A stretch of DNA of 17,858 bases from Ravibacter sp964559125 (GTDB lineage Bacteria; Bacteroidota; Bacteroidia; Cytophagales; Spirosomataceae): contig CAZLGW010000066.1 in the NCBI GenBank assembly GCA_964559125.1, forward strand, positions 1 through 17,858. Reading direction: 5' to 3'. Shown in pieces: positions 15,524 through 17,858 of the stretch (within the stretch, counting starts at the first letter, position 1; each line of letters begins with the position of its first letter). The notes below the pieces were generated by a model. The model made no database searches. It saw only the letters and a program-made list of their open reading frames with translations, and was not told where the DNA came from. Position numbers and translations under genes: made by a program.

Positions 15524-16924
15524 ATGCCAGGAGAAAAAAGGTTGAAGAGTTTTTTTAGTTCCCCTTTATGGATGTACATTCTCATTTTGACAACAACCTA
15601 TTCTGTGGGCCAGCCCGTAGGGAATAAACCTAATATCGTGTTTATTATGGCCGACGACCTCGGGTACGGAGATATAGGGTGCTATGGCCAGGATAAGATT
15701 TTGACACCGAATATTGATGATCTTGCCCGAACAGGAATGCGGTTTACCCAGGCTTATGCCGGCTCTTCCGTATGTGCTCCGTCCAGATGCAGCCTGCTGA
15801 CCGGGAAACACAACGGCCACAACAGGGTGAGGGACAATGTTCCGCACGGCGTATTTCTCCGGCCGGACGATTTTACGGTCGCTGAATTATTGAAGCAATG
15901 CGGCTACGCTACCGGCGGAGTAGGAAAATGGGGATTGGGAAACCCCGGATCATGGGGCTTGCCAAATATGCAGGGATTCGACTATTGGTACGGACACTAT
16001 GACCAGGACCAGGCCCACTACTATTATCCTGACCACCTGTGGGAAAACGACAAGGTGGAATTGCTGAGACAAAACAAGGCCGGGAAAAGGGGTGCGCATA
16101 CCCACGATTTGTTTACGGAGAAGGCGCTTGCGTTCATTGATAAAAATACCTCCACTCCTTTCTTCCTGTACCTGGCCTATACAGTCCCTCATTTTTCCGA
16201 CTATCCGAAAAAAAGCCCCGACGTTTACATTGTGCCATCTGACGAGCCTTATACAAACCGGCCCTGGAGCCCGACGGCTAAAAACTACGCCGCTATGATC
16301 ACCAGAATGGACAAAGACGTGGGACGCATCAGGCAGCGCTTACAGGAACTGGGGCTCTCGGAAAATACGATTATCGTCTTTACAAGCGATAACGGCCCTT
16401 ACACGGATGTGCCTGAACCCATTCAGTTTTTTAATAGCAATGGTGGGCTGCGCGGCGGAAAAAGGTCTTTTTATGAAGGAGGAATCAGGGTGCCTTTCAT
16501 CGTTAACTGGAAAGGGAAAGTACCACAGAGTAGTGTTTCCGATATTCCGATCGCTTTTTGGGATATGATGCCTACGGTGGCAGAGCTTGCAGGCTATCCC
16601 ACCGGAGTGAATACCGACGGGCAATCGTTTTTACCCTTACTGTTGGACAGGAATCCTCAAACAACAGAACGGGTTTTCTATTGGGACTACGGCCATACGC
16701 GTGATGAATTCTTCCAGGCGGTCAGAAAAGGGAAATATAAAGGGATCCGGACGACACCGAGGAATGGGCGGATGAAATTTGAATTATACAATTTGTCGGA
16801 GGATCCGGAGGAGAGGTATGATAAAGCCGGGTCACACCCCGATGTTGTGGCTGAGCTTGAGCAGGAAATGGATAAGGCCTATACCTATTCAGCCGATTAC
16901 GACCCCAAGGGGAGCCACCGCTAA
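15524..16924 (+). CDS. S1-family sulfatase, exported, Cys-type (arylsulfatase A-like)
   Basis: This 466-residue sulfatase has a formylglycine site C-A-P-S-R at residues 84-88 (CAPSRCSLLTGKHNGH), metal-site ADDLGYGDIG (43-52), GVGKWGLG (132-139), VPHF with His223, TSDNGPY (288-294) and GGKRSFYEGGIRVPF (311-325). The N-terminus has a hydrophobic stretch (about 15-26) with likely signal peptidase I cleavage near VGQ (about 28-30) and no lipobox, so it is probably periplasmic. It differs clearly from the neighbouring sulfatase, which suggests that the two act on different sulfate positions or at different stages. It starts three bases after the first sulfatase stops and ends 22 bases from the convergent esterase. 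Confidence 0.93.
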   Translation: MPGEKRLKSFFSSPLWMYILILTTTYSVGQPVGNKPNIVFIMADDLGYGDIGCYGQDKILTPNIDDLARTGMRFTQAYAGSSVCAPSRCSLLTGKHNGHNRVRDNVPHGVFLRPDDFTVAELLKQCGYATGGVGKWGLGNPGSWGLPNMQGFDYWYGHYDQDQAHYYYPDHLWENDKVELLRQNKAGKRGAHTHDLFTEKALAFIDKNTSTPFFLYLAYTVPHFSDYPKKSPDVYIVPSDEPYTNRPWSPTAKNYAAMITRMDKDVGRIRQRLQELGLSENTIIVFTSDNGPYTDVPEPIQFFNSNGGLRGGKRSFYEGGIRVPFIVNWKGKVPQSSVSDIPIAFWDMMPTVAELAGYPTGVNTDGQSFLPLLLDRNPQTTERVFYWDYGHTRDEFFQAVRKGKYKGIRTTPRNGRMKFELYNLSEDPEERYDKAGSHPDVVAELEQEMDKAYTYSADYDPKGSHR

Positions 16925-16946
16925 GCAAAAATTTCATGCCTCGGAG

Positions 16947-17858
16947 TTAATGTTTTAAATGCATATCCGCAAAATCCAAAAACCTCGACCAGTCGTAGGC
17001 AGTCACGTCGTGCTTCCCGGCCCGGATATGATATCCTATCTGGTTCATAATGGGCTGGTGCAGCCCAGGTTGCACAGGCGTCCCGAGCCCTTTGAACCCA
17101 TATAATTCGAAAGCGGACCCGGCATGATAGGCCGCCAGGAATTCGCCCTTAGGATCGGCCCAAAGATCTTCTTCTGCGCTGGCCACATAAACCGCGCGGG
17201 GCGCCATCAGCGCGATCAGCTGATGCTGGTCAATAGGGCGTTCCTCTTCCTTATCGCGGTACCGGTTGAATGCCGGGCAGAACCATGCCGGACGGATACT
17301 ACTTACGCGGGTGATGCTTTCACCGAACTTACGCCTGGAAATCGCCGCGCCTCCCTCTCCGGAATCGTTGGAAATGACCACTTTGAACCGCGGATCCTGG
17401 GCCCCGGCCCACAAGGCAGCCTTGCCCTGGCGCGAATGCCCCATGATGGCGATACGGCCCGCGTCGATACGGTCCTGGGTCTCGAGATAATCCACGATAC
17501 GGCTGGAACCCCATGCCCAGGCGCCTATGGCCTGCCATTCGTCGGGCTTGTCGGAATCCTCACGATAGCCGGGAAATAACGACACGATGCTGTGATCTTT
17601 CAGACCCGGCTTGTCCTGGAATATATCGTGGTAGCACATGGTAGCTACGGCATACCCCCTGTCGATGATCTCGCTGTAGCTCCAGCGGTGCGACTGGTTA
17701 CCGCGTACCCAGTCGGGGTGTCCGGGCTCTTTGACCAAGGTCAGGGAAGGCGAATACAGGATCCCGCTGTCGGCCACTGTACTGTGATTTCCTTTGTAAT
17801 TGTAGCCGACAAACACCGGCGCTTTTCCTTTGACATGGTTGGGCAGGTACATCAGCAG
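16947..17858 (-). CDS. CE15-like glucuronoyl methylesterase / alpha-beta hydrolase (5' end outside window)
   Basis: The frame is open to the window edge; about 303 C-terminal codons are present and the N-terminus is missing. It matches bacterial CE15 glucuronoyl esterases: nucleophile GHSRQGKAALWAGAQD (Ser140, numbering from the Met at 17852), SNDSGEGGAAISRR (Glu166, a possible catalytic acid), ASAEEDLWADPKGEF, and GKHDVTAYDW with the likely catalytic His281. Such enzymes cut esters between 4-O-methyl-glucuronic acid and lignin or other alcohols; in a sulfatase locus the ester may be on another uronic-acid glycan. It is convergent with the second sulfatase. Sampled lines are clearly richer in G+C (about 57-72%) than the sulfatase block. 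A fragment of a related gene lies at 6005-6110. Confidence 0.88.
   Translation of the reverse strand: MLMYLPNHVKGKAPVFVGYNYKGNHSTVADSGILYSPSLTLVKEPGHPDWVRGNQSHRWSYSEIIDRGYAVATMCYHDIFQDKPGLKDHSIVSLFPGYREDSDKPDEWQAIGAWAWGSSRIVDYLETQDRIDAGRIAIMGHSRQGKAALWAGAQDPRFKVVISNDSGEGGAAISRRKFGESITRVSSIRPAWFCPAFNRYRDKEEERPIDQHQLIALMAPRAVYVASAEEDLWADPKGEFLAAYHAGSAFELYGFKGLGTPVQPGLHQPIMNQIGYHIRAGKHDVTAYDWSRFLDFADMHLKH

Noticed and set aside
1..17858. CRISPR array, tRNA, insertion sequence or phage genes
   Set aside because: No evenly spaced direct repeats, no tRNA-like cloverleaf, and no transposase, integrase or phage-like protein were seen on either strand.

Overview
The window looks like chromosomal DNA from a Bacteroidota bacterium (Sphingobacteriia or Cytophagia type; genus not determinable). 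The evidence is an ECF sigma factor, FecR anti-sigma factor, SusC with an STN domain and SusD in the order typical of that phylum, A/T-rich start regions without Shine-Dalgarno sequences, and a TAnnTTTG-type promoter element. Every confident gene except the last is on the + strand. I see no tRNA, rRNA, CRISPR array, transposase or phage gene.

Region 1 (1-5989) is a tightly packed, probably single operon. It holds the tail of an unidentified gene, an RraA-family aldolase-like protein, an exported protein in which a seven-repeat beta-propeller interrupts a LamG jelly-roll, an exported neutral-ceramidase-like protein that lacks the usual catalytic serine motif, and a lipoprotein with a PVC-type dehydrogenase beta-propeller plus HEAT-like repeats. 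The last three resemble proteins I associate mainly with Planctomycetes. As a set they are the best candidate here for an undescribed extracytoplasmic pathway, with the aldolase as a possible cytoplasmic final step.

Region 2 (5990-6421) is intergenic but not empty. It holds a decayed minus-strand fragment of a glucuronoyl-esterase-like gene (about 81% identical over 54 bases to part of the esterase at the right end), a pair of closely spaced palindromes, and a possible promoter for the sigma factor.

Region 3 (6422-16924) is a polysaccharide-utilisation locus: ECF sigma factor, FecR-type anti-sigma factor, SusC with STN signalling domain, SusD lipoprotein and two different Cys-type S1 sulfatases. 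It has no glycoside hydrolase or polysaccharide lyase inside the window. A perfect 11-bp stem-loop lies between susD and the sulfatases. The expected working order is that substrate binding by SusCD signals through STN and FecR to release the sigma factor, while the sulfatases remove sulfate from the imported or surface-bound glycan.

Region 4 (16947-17858, minus strand) is the C-terminal three quarters of a CE15-like glucuronoyl methylesterase, convergent with the second sulfatase. Esterase plus sulfatases suggest a sulfated glycan containing uronic acid; the exact substrate cannot be read from the sequence.
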